Below are positions 1 to 9,371 of a stretch of DNA of 64,000 nucleotides, one piece after another; position 1 is the first letter of the stretch; every line of letters starts with the position of its first letter. The stretch lies in contig NZ_CP022529.1 of NCBI RefSeq assembly GCF_002237595.1, positions 1,736,001 to 1,800,000 of the forward strand. The letters are read 5' to 3'. The notes beneath the pieces are model-generated. The model was not told where the DNA came from. It did no database searches and was given only the letters and a program-made list of their open reading frames with translations. The DNA comes from Labrenzia sp. VG12. Lineage in GTDB: Bacteria > Pseudomonadota > Alphaproteobacteria > Rhizobiales > Stappiaceae. Position numbers and translations under genes: made by a program.

Positions 1-375
1 CCCGGGCTCTTCATAAGCGGCAGCCTGTTGGCCTACTTCAAATCAAGATCCCTATACACCAAGAGGCCCTTTCAGCACTACCTTTTGGTGGCGAACCATT
101 GCGCTTTGCTGCTTTGCTTTGGCACCTTGTATGCACAATTTGTGTTTTGGTATTTTGTCGGCGGCGATGCGTTCGGAAGTTATGTTGAAAACGGCCGGTA
201 TTTTGTCGAGGATCGCAATGCGTTCACAGAAGTCTCGAGAGAAATCTTTACCCTCGCTCAGGTTATCTCCTATGGGATGGTCGCAACTTGGTTCATATTG
301 TTTCCTGTCTTCGTCATATGTACCATTTTGCATGAATTTCTAAAGTCCAGGCACCGCGAAGAGTCGCAAGAATAA
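1..375 (+). CDS. Hypothetical membrane protein, 5' end cut off by the window
   Basis: The frame is open from the first base of the window to the stop at 373-375, so the gene probably begins upstream; an internal TTG at 28 is only a possible start. The visible 125 residues hold two hydrophobic stretches, around 'LLVANHCALLLCFGTLY' and 'VISYGMVATWFILFPVFVI', which look like membrane helices, and a charged C-terminus. I do not recognise the family. It is followed by rlmB after 74 bases on the same strand. Confidence 0.55.
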   Translation, partial: PGLFISGSLLAYFKSRSLYTKRPFQHYLLVANHCALLLCFGTLYAQFVFWYFVGGDAFGSYVENGRYFVEDRNAFTEVSREIFTLAQVISYGMVATWFILFPVFVICTILHEFLKSRHREESQE

Positions 376-449
376 GCCCGCAAACATTCTCATTGACCGT
401 TGGTACACTTTCCCTTCCCCTCCACCGCGTTTGGGTCTAGAGCTGCGCC

Positions 450-1265
450 ATGAGTGACGACAAGAAACCTACCCGCCCGGGCAACAAGCCCGCCTATCGC
501 GGCAACAAGCGTTTTGCCGGCAAGCCTGCGCCGCGCCGACCCGGCCTGCCACCGGAAGGTCCGGTGCTGCTTTATGGTCTCCACACCGTGGAAGCCGCCT
601 TTGCCAACACCGACCGCAAGCGGCTGAAGCTTTATGCGACGGAAAATGCGCAGCGCCGCCTGGAAGAGCGGGGCGTCAGGATCGACGTTCCGGTCGAAAC
701 CATGATGCCGCGCGCGCTTGACCGCATGGTCACCAAGGACGCCGTCCATCAGGGCATGATCCTGGAAGCCGATCCCCTGCCCGCCTATGGCGCAGAGCAC
801 CTCAAAGGCGCCCGGCTGATCCTGGCCCTCGACCAGGTGACCGACCCGCACAATGTCGGTGCCATCCTGCGCTCCGCCGTCGCCCTTGATGCCGACGCGG
901 TCGTCACCACCGAACGCCACGCTCCGGAAGAAGGTTCCGTGCTTGCCAAGGCCGCTTCCGGCGCGCTCGACATGATCAAGCATGTGCGTGTGAAGAACAT
1001 GGCCCGCTTCGTCACCGAGATGAAGGACCAGGGCTTCTCCTGCATCGCGCTCGACAGCGACGGGCCAGCAAGCCTTGAAGACACGCCGTTTACCGACAAG
1101 ACCGTGCTGGTGCTCGGCTCGGAAGGCAAAGGCGTGCGGCAAGGCGTGCGCGAAGCCTGTGGCCTCACTGCCCGCCTCGACATGCCCGGCGAGATCCGGT
1201 CCCTCAACGTCTCCAATGCGGCCGTGCTGTCGCTTTATGTGGCGCGCATGAAGATGGGGCTTTGA
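450..1265 (+). CDS. rlmB: TrmH/SpoU-family RNA 2'-O-methyltransferase (RlmB-like)
   Basis: Predicted to transfer a methyl group from SAM to a ribose 2'-OH, in RlmB at G2251 of 23S rRNA. After a basic, disordered N-terminus of about 35 residues comes an L30e-like substrate-binding domain and then the SPOUT methyltransferase domain. Its three signature motifs are visible: 'DPHNVGAILRSA' near residue 130, 'LVLGSEGKGVR' near 220 and 'SLNVSNAAVLSLYVAR' at the C-terminus, which build the SAM-binding knot. The length of 271 residues is normal for the family. The exact target nucleotide cannot be read from sequence, since paralogues in the TrmH family modify other sites. Confidence 0.88.
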   Translation: MSDDKKPTRPGNKPAYRGNKRFAGKPAPRRPGLPPEGPVLLYGLHTVEAAFANTDRKRLKLYATENAQRRLEERGVRIDVPVETMMPRALDRMVTKDAVHQGMILEADPLPAYGAEHLKGARLILALDQVTDPHNVGAILRSAVALDADAVVTTERHAPEEGSVLAKAASGALDMIKHVRVKNMARFVTEMKDQGFSCIALDSDGPASLEDTPFTDKTVLVLGSEGKGVRQGVREACGLTARLDMPGEIRSLNVSNAAVLSLYVARMKMGL

Positions 1266-1270
1266 GCCCC
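1256..1270 (+). terminator. Short GC hairpin at the rlmB stop codon
   Basis: GGGGCT and AGCCCC pair across a 3-base loop that overlaps the rlmB stop codon. No T-tract follows, so this is a weak terminator candidate or an mRNA 3'-end stabiliser. Confidence 0.3.
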
Positions 1271-1363
1271 GTCGCGCCTCCCGTCGACTGCTCTTCCCGT
1301 TCCGGGCAAACCCAAGCGCTTCCCGAAAGACGGACACGGTTCCCGATAGAGGGAGAAAACCCG

Positions 1364-2053
1364 CTAAGAGGTCTTCAGACCCCAGGCTTCCGGATCAGAG
1401 CCTGCATAAACTCTTCCAGAGTTTGCACTCTGTGCCCTTCGTTCAACCAATACCCTGGTTCTGTCAGGGGCGATGATCTTCAAAAGATACTGCCTCGCCC
1501 AGGTTTCCCTGGAACTGGCGGCATTGTAGTTTGCAAAACGGTATCCATGCCCTGCAGTGCCGATGTGAATGTCTCCCCCTGACCATTCCTGAGATCGGGA
1601 GTTTCTGTCCAGAACCCTGTTTCTTGTCGGGTCCGGCAGCACATACCCCGTGGCTCTTTTGCTCAGGCGGTCAGCCATTGAGAGAAATCTCTCAACATCG
1701 CGGTCATGATTTTTTTCGTCGCCCTGCAGCCACAATGAAAGCTCTTTTGCGAAGCGCTCTGTGCCCCTCAATTCGTAGATAATAAATCCCGAAACCGCGC
1801 CACCAGCCGCGGAATGTTCATATAGCCGTTGTTCGCAGATTTGAGATTGAAGGTCGCCATATGTGCTGCCCGTTTCTCCAACATCCTGTTTCCGAGGGGT
1901 GTAGGGTTCAGGGACAGGGTATCTTCTCCACTGTCGAAACCGCTTCAAAGGCCACCAGGTTGGGTCCTGCAACCAGGGTGCAAAACCCGCTGCAGTTTTT
2001 GGGCTCCAGCCCAAATCCCGTTCTTTCTCATGCCTTTTTGACAGGTCACTCAT
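1364..2053 (-). CDS. Hypothetical protein, 229 aa
   Basis: ATG at 2051-2053, with an in-frame TTG just before it. The protein is soluble-looking and rich in Arg and Trp ('WSPKTAAGFAPWLQDPTWW' near the N-terminus), with a central segment 'GGAVSGFIIYEL' that is the only hydrophobic part. I do not recognise any domain. Base composition appears closer to 50% GC than the flanking housekeeping genes, which suggests an accessory or recently acquired gene. It is convergent with rlmB, and 254 bases separate it from the MFS gene downstream on the same strand. Confidence 0.5.
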   Translation of the reverse strand: MSDLSKRHEKERDLGWSPKTAAGFAPWLQDPTWWPLKRFRQWRRYPVPEPYTPRKQDVGETGSTYGDLQSQICEQRLYEHSAAGGAVSGFIIYELRGTERFAKELSLWLQGDEKNHDRDVERFLSMADRLSKRATGYVLPDPTRNRVLDRNSRSQEWSGGDIHIGTAGHGYRFANYNAASSRETWARQYLLKIIAPDRTRVLVERRAQSANSGRVYAGSDPEAWGLKTS

Positions 2054-2307
2054 CAACGAACGCAGCCCGGTTCAATTTTCTGTTGGTCAATGCCACCGAC
2101 TGTATTTTTTGAAATCCAAAGATCAAGGCCATGCGCTGGTGGGAACGTCCAAAGCCGGATTAGAAAACCCCTTTTGCTGAAATTCGATCTGATCTCCAGT
2201 TGACCGGCAGCAACCGAGTGAAGCCCTCACCGCCCCGTTGACGTTACCCGCTGCCTTTCCCCTCTAATTCCGGGAATGGCGATTGCTCGTTCGAACGCCG
2301 CCGCCGC

Positions 2308-3498
2308 TCAGCGCGGCTCTTGGGGCGTTGGTGTGCCCTGGCCACTTCCCCCCTCAGCCGACCGCAACCTCTGTGCCCTCGTCAGACAAGGGGCGAGCAC
2401 AAGACTGAGCCCGATCATCGGTGCCATGACCATCAACGCTGTCCGGATCCCAAAGGCATCTGCCAGGGGGCCGATGGCCAGTGGCCCGACGAGAAATCCG
2501 AGCAGCGCGATGAAGGACAGAACCGCGACATTGGCCGCCGCACTTGGTCCCGGTGCCGAGGATGCCGCAGTCACGCCGAGCGGAAAGGCAAGTGCCGCGC
2601 CGACACCCAGTATTCCAAGGCCCAGAAGAGCAACCGGAACACTTGGCGCCCACCAGATCAGAAACAGCCCCATCAGGCCAATGAGAGCGAGCCCCTGCCC
2701 CAACCGGCCCGGTGACGAGTGCTGGCGCAGGCGGTCTCCGACCAGCCTGGTCGAGGCAAGGCAGAGAGAAAAGATCGCAATGCCGAGACCGGCAAGACCC
2801 GGATGGGCGAGGAAGGCGTCCCGCAAATAGACAGCCGCCCAGTCGGCAACGGCGCCTTCCACAAGGGTGGTACCAAAGGTAAAGACGCAAATGCCCAGAA
2901 GCAGCGGATGCGGCAGGCGGAACCCGGTCGTCTTATCAGTGCTTTTGTCCTTGGGGGCGGCCACCGGCAGGCGCCGGATCGCCGGCAGCACCAGCGCCTG
3001 TACGACCACCGCAATGCTTATGCCTGCCAGCAGCGGTTCCAGACCGATGCCGGCCACCGCCGAACCGATCAGCGTCCCCGACAGGAGGCCGAAACTCCAG
3101 CAGCCATGCGCCCGGCTCATGATCTTGTGGCCGGTCCGCGCCTCATATTCATCGGCCAGCACGTTCAGCCCCAGCTCCAGGACCGACATGGTGCTGCCAA
3201 CAAGGGCCAGTGCTGCCATCAGGGCCCATTCGTTCGGCGACAGGAACGGCAGCAACATGGCGATGAGGAACAGCGGATACCAGACAAGCGTGATGCGCTT
3301 CGCACCGAGCCAGTTGGCAAGACGCCCGGCCACGAGCAATGTTGTCAGGGTACCGATGGGCCCACCGATCAGCGCCAGCGCCAACGCGCTGTTGCTCAAT
3401 CCGAGTTCGGTCTGGACGCCTGGAATATGAGGAAGCCAGGCTCCGAGCGCGATCGGTTGCAGATAGAAAATCAGGCAAATCCGCTGGGATTCGGTCAT
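2308..3498 (-). CDS. MFS transporter
   Basis: A 396-residue major facilitator with about 12 hydrophobic segments. The loop between helices 2 and 3 carries the family motif-A pattern ('VAGRLANWLGAKR'). The longest open frame reaches 3711, but the added 71 residues are polar and unlike a transporter; starting at the ATG at 3498 (MTESQRICLIFYLQ) puts the first helix at the N-terminus as expected. It resembles the YbjJ-type MFS group. The substrate cannot be inferred. It is divergent from the gene at 3813. Confidence 0.8.
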   Translation of the reverse strand: MTESQRICLIFYLQPIALGAWLPHIPGVQTELGLSNSALALALIGGPIGTLTTLLVAGRLANWLGAKRITLVWYPLFLIAMLLPFLSPNEWALMAALALVGSTMSVLELGLNVLADEYEARTGHKIMSRAHGCWSFGLLSGTLIGSAVAGIGLEPLLAGISIAVVVQALVLPAIRRLPVAAPKDKSTDKTTGFRLPHPLLLGICVFTFGTTLVEGAVADWAAVYLRDAFLAHPGLAGLGIAIFSLCLASTRLVGDRLRQHSSPGRLGQGLALIGLMGLFLIWWAPSVPVALLGLGILGVGAALAFPLGVTAASSAPGPSAAANVAVLSFIALLGFLVGPLAIGPLADAFGIRTALMVMAPMIGLSLVLAPCLTRAQRLRSAEGGSGQGTPTPQEPR

Positions 3499-3812
3499 GA
3501 AACTGATCCGGACACTTTCGACACGGTGACGAGGTGAAATCCGCTTGCCGCCTGTTCTTTTCGAAAAGGATGGCGCCAAGGGCAAGGTGAGACAGGCAGA
3601 CACCAGACACGGAACCTGCCGGGGAATCAAGCCCTGAAAGCCCTGACGCGCTGCCAGGATCAAAGTCCCCCAGGGGCAGACTTGTTTCTTGACAAAAGGC
3701 AGCTCGATCAATCAAAAAGTTTTCCCGCAAATTTCACTATTTAAAATTGCAACGCCTCTCCTTTCACGACATTCTGTGCTGCGAAATGCTGTCTGATCCG
3801 GAGGACACATAA
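3499..3812. promoter_or_regulatory. Divergent intergenic region
   Basis: Shared upstream region of the MFS gene (minus) and the gene at 3813 (plus). A perfect TTGACA lies on the plus strand at 3689-3694, but the hexamer 17 bases downstream (TCAAAA) is a poor -10, so a promoter there is only tentative. An AT-rich patch (TATTTAAAAT) occurs near 3740. No other structure seen. Confidence 0.3.
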
Positions 3813-4505
3813 ATGTTTCCAACAACGTTGGATCCGTCGAGCGAGATCGATTTTGAGACGGTTTCCGGTCTGGTCTTTGAAGGTTCGCCTTGTTCCATAT
3901 CCTTGTCGACGGCCCGCGCAGGCGTATTTTCCTTGCATACGGAGGCAATCGACCTGGAACCGCATGAGCGACAGCCACGCGTCCAGATGCGTCAACGCGA
4001 AGGCATTCTTCATGTCCAGATCAAGAGCTCAAACGGCGACACTGCCAATACGTCTAGCGTTCTGGGTGTTAGAGGACTTGTGCCCGAAGGTGTCTCGCTC
4101 GCGGTGCGCCAACCCGCCGGCAAGATCGACCTGAAAGGAGACTATTCCAGGATCAGGGCCGATTGCGCACAGCTGAGCCTGTCCTTGTCCGGAACGGCTC
4201 GCGAACTTGTCGTGACCGGACAAAACGCTGCCCTCAACATTGATGGCAGGGTCGGCGACCTCAGCGCCGATCTCAACAGTGCCTCCGCCGATCTTCGGCT
4301 TGGTGACATGCAGAAATCGGACCGCCTGCAACTGAAAGCGCGCGTGCTCGCCGCAAAGATCGGCGTGCCGCCGTCAATTCAGCTTGCGCAGGACATTGAC
4401 GGCAATGTGCTCGCGTTCAAAAGCGGCATTCCGCCTGCAGCAGATGCCGCCGCGTTGATGCGGTTGCACAGCAAGGTGCTGTCTGGAAAAATCTATCGGC
4501 TTTGA
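3813..4505 (+). CDS. Hypothetical protein with repeated beta-strand pattern (DUF4097-like)
   Basis: A 230-residue protein without a signal peptide. The middle and C-terminal parts alternate hydrophobic and polar residues ('LDLKGDYSRIRADCAQLSLS', 'NIDGRVGDLSADLNSASADL') in short repeats typical of the beta-helical DUF4097/adhesin-like fold. That assignment is by pattern only. It stands alone, divergent from the MFS gene, and ends 7 bases before the convergent YHYH gene. Confidence 0.55.
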   Translation: MFPTTLDPSSEIDFETVSGLVFEGSPCSISLSTARAGVFSLHTEAIDLEPHERQPRVQMRQREGILHVQIKSSNGDTANTSSVLGVRGLVPEGVSLAVRQPAGKIDLKGDYSRIRADCAQLSLSLSGTARELVVTGQNAALNIDGRVGDLSADLNSASADLRLGDMQKSDRLQLKARVLAAKIGVPPSIQLAQDIDGNVLAFKSGIPPAADAAALMRLHSKVLSGKIYRL

Positions 4506-4512
4506 CCGATCA

Positions 4513-5625
4513 TCACTTCCGGGTTGGTGGCGGCCCTTTCCGGGTCTGCGCCGGCCCCTCGTAAGGTGTGAAGGTCGTCAAACGTGCGACACCAAATCCG
4601 GCGGGACAACCATCCGTGATGTGGTCGTAATAGATCGCCCGCCCCCGGAAGGCGCGGCTCTTGTCAGCTTCAAAGAAGAGACCGTAGCAGGACCTGTTGC
4701 AATAAAAGAGGCTGCCCTCCTGCGCCCTGATTTTTCTGGCCTGGCCATTGCTTTGCAGGATCTGCTCGCCCTGAAGCGTTCCGGTCATCACATGGCAGAC
4801 GTCCCGGCCGTAGGATGTGCGTGTGCTGTCCTTGATGGCAAAACGGATCGGAATACCCGTGATCTCCTTGCCCGTCCGGTCGATCCGATGGCGCCAGCGG
4901 TCCCGGGCAAAATGCTGAGGCCGGCCGGCGAGGCAATTCAGAACATCCCAGCTTGAGGTGGTTTTGACGTTGTAAAAGTACTGTCCGGCGGCATCCTTCA
5001 TGCCCCGACAGGGATCGAGATCCTGTTCGACGGTGTTCGTCTTGTCGAACCAGCCAAGAGCCAGGATCGGAAAACCGTCCATCGCGTAGCCGATCGGCTT
5101 CTTGCCCTGGTCCACCCAGGCCGGCCCCAGGTCCTCGATCAGGCATTTCGGCGCGACGTGATAATGATAGTCATCGCCGCGGCCGGCGTGACCGCCGCAA
5201 ACATCCAGTTCACCGGCATCAAAGGCACTCGGCCGCCGCCCCGTCTTGCGGTTGACAGGTCCTTGCGTACTCGGATCGAAGATCGGCACGCCATTGATTG
5301 CGACCCCGACCGGTCCGGCCTCGGTCGGCGTCGGCTGCCGCGCCAGTTCCGGTTCCAGGAGGATTTCAAACTCGTAATTGTGTTTGGCCGGAAACTGCTG
5401 ATTGGTGGCGGTGATGCCACGCATCATCGGGTCTTCCGGGTCGGGCAGTCCGTGTGATTGGAAACGAACCTTGCCACGCTCACATGATACCCGGCTGACT
5501 TCATCGGTGTAACAGGCCTCGTCGCATTTGCAGACCTTGATGTCATGCGCACGGGCGGCCAGCGGCAGACTGCCGATCAGGGCTGCGATAAGCCCCATGC
5601 ACCGAACCAACCTGATCACTCGCAT
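4513..5625 (-). CDS. YHYH-domain secreted protein
   Basis: A 370-residue exported protein. The start at 5625 gives a clear signal peptide (MRVIRLVRCMGLIAALIGSL, then LPLAARAH); the 25 extra residues of the longer frame would spoil it. The centre holds the family motif with 'GGHAGRGDDYHYHVAPKCL', followed by 'YAMDGFPI'. The N-terminal mature part has a cluster of Cys residues (CKCDEACYTDEVSRVSC) that could bind metal or form disulfides. YHYH proteins are widespread, but their biochemical role is poorly known. Transcribed alone, convergent with the gene at 3813. Confidence 0.75.
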   Translation of the reverse strand: MRVIRLVRCMGLIAALIGSLPLAARAHDIKVCKCDEACYTDEVSRVSCERGKVRFQSHGLPDPEDPMMRGITATNQQFPAKHNYEFEILLEPELARQPTPTEAGPVGVAINGVPIFDPSTQGPVNRKTGRRPSAFDAGELDVCGGHAGRGDDYHYHVAPKCLIEDLGPAWVDQGKKPIGYAMDGFPILALGWFDKTNTVEQDLDPCRGMKDAAGQYFYNVKTTSSWDVLNCLAGRPQHFARDRWRHRIDRTGKEITGIPIRFAIKDSTRTSYGRDVCHVMTGTLQGEQILQSNGQARKIRAQEGSLFYCNRSCYGLFFEADKSRAFRGRAIYYDHITDGCPAGFGVARLTTFTPYEGPAQTRKGPPPTRK

Positions 5626-5950
5626 CTCCAGTCCTCTCTCACGACCGAAGACCGAGCATGCGCGGTCACCGGCCACAGAGCAACCGGGTTTGGAGCCCAT
5701 TTGATGGCGTAACCTGTTTCTTTCCCGTCGAATAGCATTTCCACTCAGAGGGAAACCGAGACGTCCCTTGGAAGTTCCGCTCCAGCCCTCAGGGAGGTAG
5801 GCTTGATCAACACCTCTATCGTTTATCCACAGCGGCTAAGCCGTTTTGGCTGAAAAGTGAGAGACTTAGAGGAATTTCCGGAATCGGAATGCAAAAAATG
5901 CGGCCCGGGCATGGACAAGCGCGCGCAATCTGGTAGAAGCCATTCCCGGC
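5626..5950. other. Intergenic stretch before the tRNA gene
   Basis: 325 bases between the YHYH start (minus strand) and tRNA-Thr (plus strand). It must hold the promoters of both, but I see no clear -35/-10 pair. An open minus-strand frame that runs through the tRNA from 6232 to 5816 is not credible as a gene. Confidence 0.4.
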
Positions 5951-6026
5951 GCCGGTATAGCTCAGCTGGTAGAGCACGTGATTTGTAATCTCGGGGTCGC
6001 GGGTTCGAATCCTGCTGCCGGCACCA
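5951..6026 (+). tRNA. tRNA-Thr (anticodon UGU)
   Basis: A 76-base cloverleaf with encoded CCA. The acceptor stem GCCGGTA pairs with TGCCGGC (one G-U), the T arm GCGGG-TTCGAAT-CCTGC is canonical, and the anticodon loop TTTGTAA presents UGU, reading ACA threonine codons. The anticodon stem CGTGA/TCTCG has one T-T mismatch in the middle. Confidence 0.95.
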
Positions 6027-6268
6027 GTTTTCCCAAAATTCTCTAACGTTACAAACGTCCGGAACGGCATGGTGAAAACTGTCCGCGATTGTTCCGTTAT
6101 ACCTGGGTGATCAGCTGCCTTGAGCCCCCTTCCCTTGCGACGGCGCAACTTGGACCCACGGTTCACGAAGTCGCTGGAACGTTTGCCTTTGCGATATCCG
6201 GCAGCTCCGCAAAAGGTCTGCGGAAAGTTCAAAGGGCAATTCGGGCGCCGTACGACCTGGACTACGGA

Positions 6269-7042
6269 TCAGAACAGGGTGTCGTCTGCGACAGTAGACC
6301 AGCGACCGGAATTCACCCGCACGAACTTCGTTTCCCGCTTCCGGGTCTGTTCCGCTTCCGAGACATCAAATGAATCTTCGGCGCTGCGCAGCGCCAGGGC
6401 AATGCTGCCCACCTGCTGCGCCTGCACAATGATCTCGGACTGGTTGAGGCTCAACTCCAGTGTTGCGGTTCTCTTGGGCGACAGATTCTTGGTCTCCTGT
6501 TCGCCGGCTGTCGTGCTGTCGATGGCAAGAACACGGATGTTCTGCAAAATCGTGTCGCTGATCAGATTCTTGTCGACGAGCTTTCTCGTCAGGATGACAT
6601 CCACCTTGTCACCGGGAAGGATAAACCCGCCAGCCGACGTCTCCTGTTCCACCCTGACAGCGATCGCACGTTTTCCTTTTGGCAGGATCGCAGCCATATA
6701 GCCCTTGTCCGTGTTGATAAGTCTTTCAGCCCGGATCGGTTCCCCTGAATAGATTCGGTCCCTTGCGATCATGCCGACATAGTTTTTGCTGGCAGCCGGA
6801 TCGCCTGTTTGAAGGATGACCCCATTTGCGAGGGTTCCCTCCGGCCACTCTCGCCAGGCAATATCGGTCGCCTCGATCTTCTTTCCCAGGGGGATGTCGT
6901 TCAGCGCGATCAACACCTTTTTCGAGACAACCACAGGCTCCACCATGGCAGGTGGCTGGGTTTGATTGTCCATGACGAGCCTGTACGCCATAAAGCCCGC
7001 ACCTGCTGCAAACAGCAATACCAGCAATCGAAGGATCTTCAT
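6269..7042 (-). CDS. cpaB: Flp/Tad pilus assembly protein CpaB
   Basis: CpaB (RcpC) is a periplasmic, SAF-domain partner of the Tad secretin. The 257-residue protein starts at the ATG at 7042 with one N-terminal membrane anchor (MKILRLLVLLFAAGAGFMAY). A SAF domain follows ('VLIALNDIPLGKKIEATDI' ... 'RDRIYSGEPIRAERLI'), then the RcpC region ('AIAVRVEQETSAGGFILPGDKVDVILTR' in part). It is the last gene of the minus-strand secretin cluster, 182 bases after the small lipoprotein gene. Length and architecture match the family. Confidence 0.88.
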   Translation of the reverse strand: MKILRLLVLLFAAGAGFMAYRLVMDNQTQPPAMVEPVVVSKKVLIALNDIPLGKKIEATDIAWREWPEGTLANGVILQTGDPAASKNYVGMIARDRIYSGEPIRAERLINTDKGYMAAILPKGKRAIAVRVEQETSAGGFILPGDKVDVILTRKLVDKNLISDTILQNIRVLAIDSTTAGEQETKNLSPKRTATLELSLNQSEIIVQAQQVGSIALALRSAEDSFDVSEAEQTRKRETKFVRVNSGRWSTVADDTLF

Positions 7043-7224
7043 GTCCAGGTCCAGTGCTTCCAGAAACCGAATGTCGCCTGGAGACACTCTAGGACCATCG
7101 CGTCAAAACAAGACTTATGAGAAAGTGAAAATTCGAATTAATAGTTCCGAAACTTGGCACCGGATCGAAATTACCCTAGGTCACAAGAAGAAAATATCCG
7201 ATCTGAACTTACAAGAATACGGGT

Positions 7225-7506
7225 CTATTGAGCTGCCGGAGCTTCCCCACTGCCTCCGGGCAACGCCGGATCCCCAGGTGTCAGGTAACGCTCCTGGGCA
7301 AGAACCGCCGATTTGCCGTCACGATTCAGGTTCGTGTTGTACGCTCGAGGTGGAAAGGGCCTTGCGGTGTGAATGGCCATATTTGCCTCCATCGCGTTTC
7401 CGGCACCGAACGTGACCGTGTCGCGATGGCTCATATAGTCCGCGCAACCGGCAAGCAGGGCTGCCGGCAGCAGGACACAGACCCACCTAGTTTTTCGAAT
7501 AGACAT
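7225..7506 (-). CDS. Small lipoprotein linked to the secretin gene
   Basis: A 93-residue protein with a lipobox signal peptide ('VLLPAALLAGC'), so probably anchored to a membrane by the Cys near residue 20. The mature part is polar and unfamiliar ('HRDTVTFGAGNAMEANMAIH'). The ATG at 7506 lies inside the last codons of cpaC, giving a 20-base overlap and hence translational coupling. Position suggests a pilotin-like or CpaD-like outer-membrane partner of CpaC, but that is inference; the sequence itself is not a typical CpaD. The longer frame to 7713 is a shadow of cpaC. Confidence 0.65.
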   Translation of the reverse strand: MSIRKTRWVCVLLPAALLAGCADYMSHRDTVTFGAGNAMEANMAIHTARPFPPRAYNTNLNRDGKSAVLAQERYLTPGDPALPGGSGEAPAAQ

Positions 7507-8992
7507 AGCCCGCCTCAAGTTCGAGATCGACAATATGACCGTATGGTCCAATGAGCCCCGCCCCTTCGCGATATTTGCGCAGCATGTCCTTGTTGACCTC
7601 CAGCAGACCAAGCGCAAACATCTCGACATCATCGGCAGGCCGGGTGCTGTCCAGCGGAGAGGCAAGATTCTCACTGGGATTTGCCGGACGCACGAGGCGT
7701 GGCGTTGCCACAATCACGAGATCCGTTTCCCGCTTCTGGAAGCTCGTCGACCTGAACAGTGTGCCGAGTACCGGAACCTGCCCCAGCCAGGGAACCTGAC
7801 TGATATCCCGCTGGTCAATGTTGTCCAGAAGCCCCGCCATGGAAAAACTCTGGCCATCGCGAAGCTCAATCACGGCTTCGGCGCGCCGGGAACGGAAGCC
7901 GGGATTTCCGTTGACATTGATCGATCCGTCAATATCGCTGACCTCGGTCATGACACGCAGGTTGATACGACTGTTGTCGAGGACCGTCGGAACGAATTCC
8001 AGCCGAACACCAAAGGGGCGATAGTCGGTGGACGTCGCAACACCACCTGAGTTGGAGACAGCCGTCTGAATCGGGACTTCGCCGCCGACATGGAAACGCG
8101 CGGCTTCTCCACTGATCGTCGTCAGGTTGGGCTGCGCAAGCCGGCGCACGAGCCCCTTGCCTTCCAGCGCATCGATAATGGTATCGATGCGTAGACCGGC
8201 GGTCTCGAGCACCTTTGCAACCAGAGTGCCAAAGGGCAGAGCCCCCTGCTGGGCCACGCTGGCACCTGACCCAAGAACCGCAATCAGCCCACCTGAGGAA
8301 CTATCGACACCGGTCTGAACCCGGGCACCAACCGTGCTGACGTTTCCGTTGTCCGACCGCCCGATCCAGTTCACGCCGAGATCCCGTCCGATCGCACGAC
8401 TGGCCTCCAGCACCCTGATTTCCAGTGCAACCTGCTGCGGACCACGAACGCTGAGCGCGTTGATCACAGGGGATTCCGAGAATTGCTGTGCGACCTCGAT
8501 AACCTTTGTCAGCTCGGTCGCGTCGTTGACGCTTCCAACCAGTCTTATGCGGTTGCCGACATTGGAAACGCGAACCTGTGCAGTTGGCGCCACGGCGCGG
8601 ACCGCCTGCGCAACATCATTGAAATTCAGCTGGACTCGAACCTCAATCACGCCAAGCAATGCCTTGCGGTCATTGTAGATCGAGATGTTGGTCAGCCCCG
8701 GGGACTTGCCTTGAATGTAAAGAGACTGGCTTGAAAGCGGGACAATATCCGCAACATCCGGATTGCCGACGACCAGGTCGGAAAAGGTACGGTTGGTCCG
8801 GACGGTTCTGGTTGTGCCCGGCGGCATGGTGACCTTCGACACTCCGCCGCCGTTGACGACCAGCGTCACCTCGTCGACCTGCGCCCGAGCCACTTGCGTG
8901 GCGCAAATGCCTAGCACGAGCCCTGTAGCCAGCGAGGCTGCTGTCAGAAGCAACCGGGCTCGCTGGAGCTTGATGTTGCTGAGGCTTTTCAA
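7487..8992 (-). CDS. cpaC: Secretin CpaC/RcpA
   Basis: Outer-membrane ring protein of Tad-type pilus systems. The 501 residues show a signal peptide ending near 'ARAQ', an N-terminal domain ('FSDLVVGNPDVADIVPLS'), a BON-like segment ('NRIRLVGSVNDATELTKVIEVA') and the C-terminal secretin domain with 'VEVPIQTA'-type and 'EFVPTVLDN' motifs, ending with 'TDLVIVATPRLV' and a short tail. The start is a TTG at 8990-8992; no in-frame ATG or GTG lies nearby. The lipoprotein gene overlaps its 3' end and cpaB follows. Confidence 0.9.
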   Translation of the reverse strand: MKSLSNIKLQRARLLLTAASLATGLVLGICATQVARAQVDEVTLVVNGGGVSKVTMPPGTTRTVRTNRTFSDLVVGNPDVADIVPLSSQSLYIQGKSPGLTNISIYNDRKALLGVIEVRVQLNFNDVAQAVRAVAPTAQVRVSNVGNRIRLVGSVNDATELTKVIEVAQQFSESPVINALSVRGPQQVALEIRVLEASRAIGRDLGVNWIGRSDNGNVSTVGARVQTGVDSSSGGLIAVLGSGASVAQQGALPFGTLVAKVLETAGLRIDTIIDALEGKGLVRRLAQPNLTTISGEAARFHVGGEVPIQTAVSNSGGVATSTDYRPFGVRLEFVPTVLDNSRINLRVMTEVSDIDGSINVNGNPGFRSRRAEAVIELRDGQSFSMAGLLDNIDQRDISQVPWLGQVPVLGTLFRSTSFQKRETDLVIVATPRLVRPANPSENLASPLDSTRPADDVEMFALGLLEVNKDMLRKYREGAGLIGPYGHIVDLELEAGYVYSKN

Positions 8993-9371
8993 TTCTCACG
9001 CGACATGAAACCACGTCCCCTTCAAGATTTTGTTTTTATCTGCGTCAGATCAGGGACGCCTCCGCCGACTCGTTACTGACCATCTTGTAGTCCTGGCGAT
9101 TAATACCCCGTGAAACACCATAGAAAACATTGAGTCGAAACGTGCCTTCGGGACGGAGATTTGATTCTACTCTTCACAGGACTTAGTATTTTTCTCAATC
9201 CCCGCCGCACCTGCTCTTCAAACCGGCCAAACGGTCAGAACTCTGCTTGCCAGTCCAACCTCGGTGTATCTCCTCTCCTTGCGGGGCATCGATATTGTTT
9301 CCGGGCACTGTTCAATGTCTCGAACGCGGCAACCTTCAGAAGAACCATGTTCGGCATGTTGGCCCGTCACG
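8993..9371. other. Intergenic gap inside the secretin cluster
   Basis: 379 bases between the membrane-protein gene ending at 9372 and the cpaC start, both on the minus strand. Open frames here (for example 9161-9415 plus) have no RBS or protein-like composition. It most likely carries a separate cpaC promoter, but no convincing hexamers are seen. Confidence 0.4.

Noticed and set aside
390..1337. Long minus-strand frame opposite rlmB
   Set aside because: Its composition mirrors codon bias of the plus-strand methyltransferase; no RBS or domain. It is a shadow frame, common in high-GC DNA.
5816..6232. Minus-strand frame across tRNA-Thr
   Set aside because: It runs through the tRNA and lacks any protein-like feature.
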